The position numbers and the translations under genes were made by a program. The notes beneath the pieces were generated by a model that saw nothing but the letters and a program-made list of their open reading frames with translations, was not told the origin of the DNA and did no database searches. Of a stretch of 6,788 nt of DNA, positions 5,622-6,788 are shown piece by piece. The stretch is from Methanosarcinales archaeon (GTDB lineage Archaea; Halobacteriota; Methanosarcinia; Methanosarcinales; Methanocomedenaceae): the NCBI GenBank assembly GCA_030614485.1, contig JAUWTY010000060.1, positions 1 to 6,788 on the forward strand, read 5' to 3'. The number at the start of each line of letters is the position of its first letter. Position 1 is the first letter of the stretch.

Positions 5622-6374
5622 ATGACTATTAAAGAAGGAGATTTCATAAAAATTTCATATACAGGTAAACTGGAGGATGGCAAGGTCTTTGATACCACCA
5701 ATGAAGAGGCTGCCAGGGTTCATAACCTGTATAACCCTAAAGGAAGATACGGAGGCGATGTGATAATCATAGGCGTGAACCAGATCATCGCTGGCCTTGA
5801 AGATGATATCAAACTGCATGACGCCGGTTATGAAGGCACGGTATCTATACCCCCTGAAAAGGCTTTTGGTGATAGAGATCCTCTACTTGTAAAAGCGTTG
5901 CCTATGAAAAAGTTCGAGCAAAAACCACAGGTGGGAATGCCTGTAGAGATTAACGGACAGACAGGTACAGTGGTAAAGGTACTTGGGCGACATGCCAGTG
6001 TAGATTTTAACATTCCGATGGCCGGGCAAACAATAACTTATGATTATAAGATTGAAGCCACTCTTGAAGATGTGAAGGAAAGGGCTGTGGGTCTTAGCAC
6101 TCTGTACACAGGGATAGAATTGGATATCGACATTGAAGGTACGGTAGCAAAGGTCAATGTGCCTCTGGAATTTAATTATTCCCAACACTGGATAAATTCC
6201 AAGGCCCAGATGGCGTTGGACCTGTTGAAATACACAGACCTTACAGAGGTTCTATACATAGAAACCTACAAGGAAGACCTGCTTAAGAACACAGCAGACG
6301 CAATTGAAGCACCAGAAAAATTGGATGATAATATTGCCCAGGAGGCAACAGAACCAGTGGCAGTAGAGGAGTAA
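5622..6374 (+). CDS. Long archaeal FKBP-type peptidyl-prolyl cis-trans isomerase (SlyD-like)
   Basis: Cytoplasmic prolyl isomerase and probable folding chaperone; 250 residues. The split FKBP domain shows Y-T-G (13-15), V-F-D-T-T (22-26), G-V-N-Q-I-I-A-G-L-E (51-60) and P-P-E-K-A-F-G (78-84). An insert-in-flap domain, as in SlyD, occupies about 88-127. The barrel closes with V-D-F-N-I-P-M-A-G (127-135). Residues about 155-225 form the C-terminal domain of the long archaeal class (FKBP26-like), followed by an acidic low-complexity tail. I start at 5622 because M-T-I-K-E-G-D is where family members begin and a GGTG site precedes it. The in-frame ATG at 5601 would add only seven residues and lacks a ribosome-binding site. 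The position where most SlyD-like proteins have His after the Asn (N-H-x-L-A-G) is Ile131 here. It is divergent from replication protein A; the tRNA gene follows by 31 bases. Confidence 0.92.
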   Translation: MTIKEGDFIKISYTGKLEDGKVFDTTNEEAARVHNLYNPKGRYGGDVIIIGVNQIIAGLEDDIKLHDAGYEGTVSIPPEKAFGDRDPLLVKALPMKKFEQKPQVGMPVEINGQTGTVVKVLGRHASVDFNIPMAGQTITYDYKIEATLEDVKERAVGLSTLYTGIELDIDIEGTVAKVNVPLEFNYSQHWINSKAQMALDLLKYTDLTEVLYIETYKEDLLKNTADAIEAPEKLDDNIAQEATEPVAVEE

Positions 6375-6405
6375 CATCCTCTTTTGCCTTAATAACATCA
6401 CACAT

Positions 6406-6490
6406 GCTGAGGTAGCCAAGCGGACTACGGCGCCGGTCTTGAAAACCGGTGGTGCACAGCGCCACAGGAGTTCGAATCTCCTCCTCAGCG
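6406..6490 (+). tRNA. tRNA-Ser (anticodon UGA)
   Basis: A complete type II tRNA. The acceptor stem pairs GCTGAGG (6406-6412) with CCTCAGC (6483-6489), with discriminator G6490. The D stem is GCC/GGC (6415-6417, 6429-6431). The anticodon stem CCGGT/ACCGG (6433-6437, 6445-6449) holds the loop CTTGAAA with TGA at 6440-6442. The long variable arm GGTGC-ACA-GCGCC (6451-6463) is the serine hallmark. The T stem and loop are AGGAG-TTCGAAT-CTCCT (6466-6482). CCA is not encoded and must be added after transcription. It decodes UCA and probably other UCN codons. No intron is present. Confidence 0.97.
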
Positions 6491-6503
6491 TTTTTCTTTT
6501 TTT
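6491..6503 (+). terminator. Poly-T terminator of the tRNA-Ser gene
   Basis: TTTTTC followed by seven T directly after the discriminator base is a typical archaeal stop for tRNA transcription. Confidence 0.65.
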
Positions 6504-6516
6504 AGATTTTCCTTAA

Positions 6517-6788
6517 TTATATGAGCTTAGACATATAAGCCCCATCCCGCTCAAAACCCAATTTCCGATAGTATTCCCTCACACCCATACCACTAATAAT
6601 GGCAAGTTTGCCAAACCCGGCCTCCTTTGCCAATTTTTCAGCCTCGTTGAGCAACTCTTCACCATATCCCTTATGCTGCCACTGCTTCTCCCCTGCTTTT
6701 TGTCCCACACTGACCATTGACCCATACACATGTAGTTCCCTGACCAGGGCCGCCGATTCCAGTTCTGGCCGGTGCGGTGAGTATGGGT
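6517..6788 (-). CDS. elp3: Elp3-type tRNA U34 modification enzyme, C-terminal part (5' end outside window)
   Basis: Only about the last 90 residues are present; the reading frame runs off the right edge. Before the apparent GTG at 6729 it still reads H-R-P-E-L and [11 protein letters not shown], the conserved junction into the acetyltransferase domain of archaeal Elp3. That codon is therefore an internal Val, not a start. The GNAT acetyl-CoA loop Q-H-K-G-Y-G and the later Y-Y-R-K-L-G-F are intact. Elp3 couples a radical-SAM domain (not visible here) to this GNAT-fold domain to make carboxymethyl-type modifications on wobble uridine of tRNAs. The gene converges on the tRNA-Ser gene, with about 26 bases between them. 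Confidence 0.88.
   Translation of the reverse strand, partial: PYSPHRPELESAALVRELHVYGSMVSVGQKAGEKQWQHKGYGEELLNEAEKLAKEAGFGKLAIISGMGVREYYRKLGFERDGAYMSKLI

Noticed and set aside
6406..6510. tRNA-Ser as an integration site for a mobile element
   Set aside because: tRNA-Ser genes are common attachment sites, but there is no second copy of the tRNA 3' end, no integrase and no phage-like gene. Both neighbours are housekeeping genes.
1..6788. CRISPR array, insertion sequence or defence/toxin-antitoxin system
   Set aside because: I found no spaced direct repeats, transposase motifs or known defence domains. The only repeats are the protein-level OB folds and the two Cys motifs.

Overview
The window looks like chromosomal DNA of a methanogenic or methane-oxidising euryarchaeon, most likely of the Methanosarcinales/ANME-2 type. 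Five things point there. It encodes a methanogenesis marker 9 protein. It has an archaeal replication protein A made only of tandem OB folds, a long archaeal FKBP-type prolyl isomerase, and the end of an archaeal Elp3. Its promoters are of the TATA/BRE type, followed by Shine-Dalgarno sites of the GGAGGTGAT series. The tRNA gene does not encode CCA. The genus cannot be fixed from the sequence alone.

Layout, left to right. Positions 1-615 (+) are the 3' part of an M50 (site-2 type) membrane metalloprotease that runs in from outside the window. After a 151-base regulatory gap comes methanogenesis marker 9 (767-1903, +), a Dus-like TIM barrel fused to a cysteine-rich tail. A second AT-rich promoter gap leads to a two-transmembrane sensor histidine kinase with a double-Cache-like sensor (2006-3766, +). 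It is tightly coupled to a 69-residue zinc-ribbon protein (3771-3980, +). A separate promoter drives a small two-helix membrane protein with a lysine-rich tail (4042-4353, +). This gene converges on replication protein A (4368-5495, -) across a short hairpin terminator. Replication protein A and the FKBP isomerase (5622-6374, +) are divergent and share a 126-base promoter region. A tRNA-Ser(UGA) gene (6406-6490, +) follows, and converges on the 3' end of elp3 (6517 to the right edge, -).

Most of the genes are single housekeeping units with their own promoters: membrane proteolysis, methane metabolism, ssDNA binding, protein folding, tRNA and tRNA modification. The one pair that looks like a functional unit is the histidine kinase and the zinc-ribbon protein, where the ribosome-binding site of the second lies in the last codons of the first. 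No response regulator is adjacent. I see no CRISPR array, insertion sequence, prophage gene or obvious defence system. The most interesting features are the duplicated CCxxxKPC cysteine motif in marker 9, the kinase/zinc-ribbon pair, and the uncharacterised Lys-tailed membrane protein.
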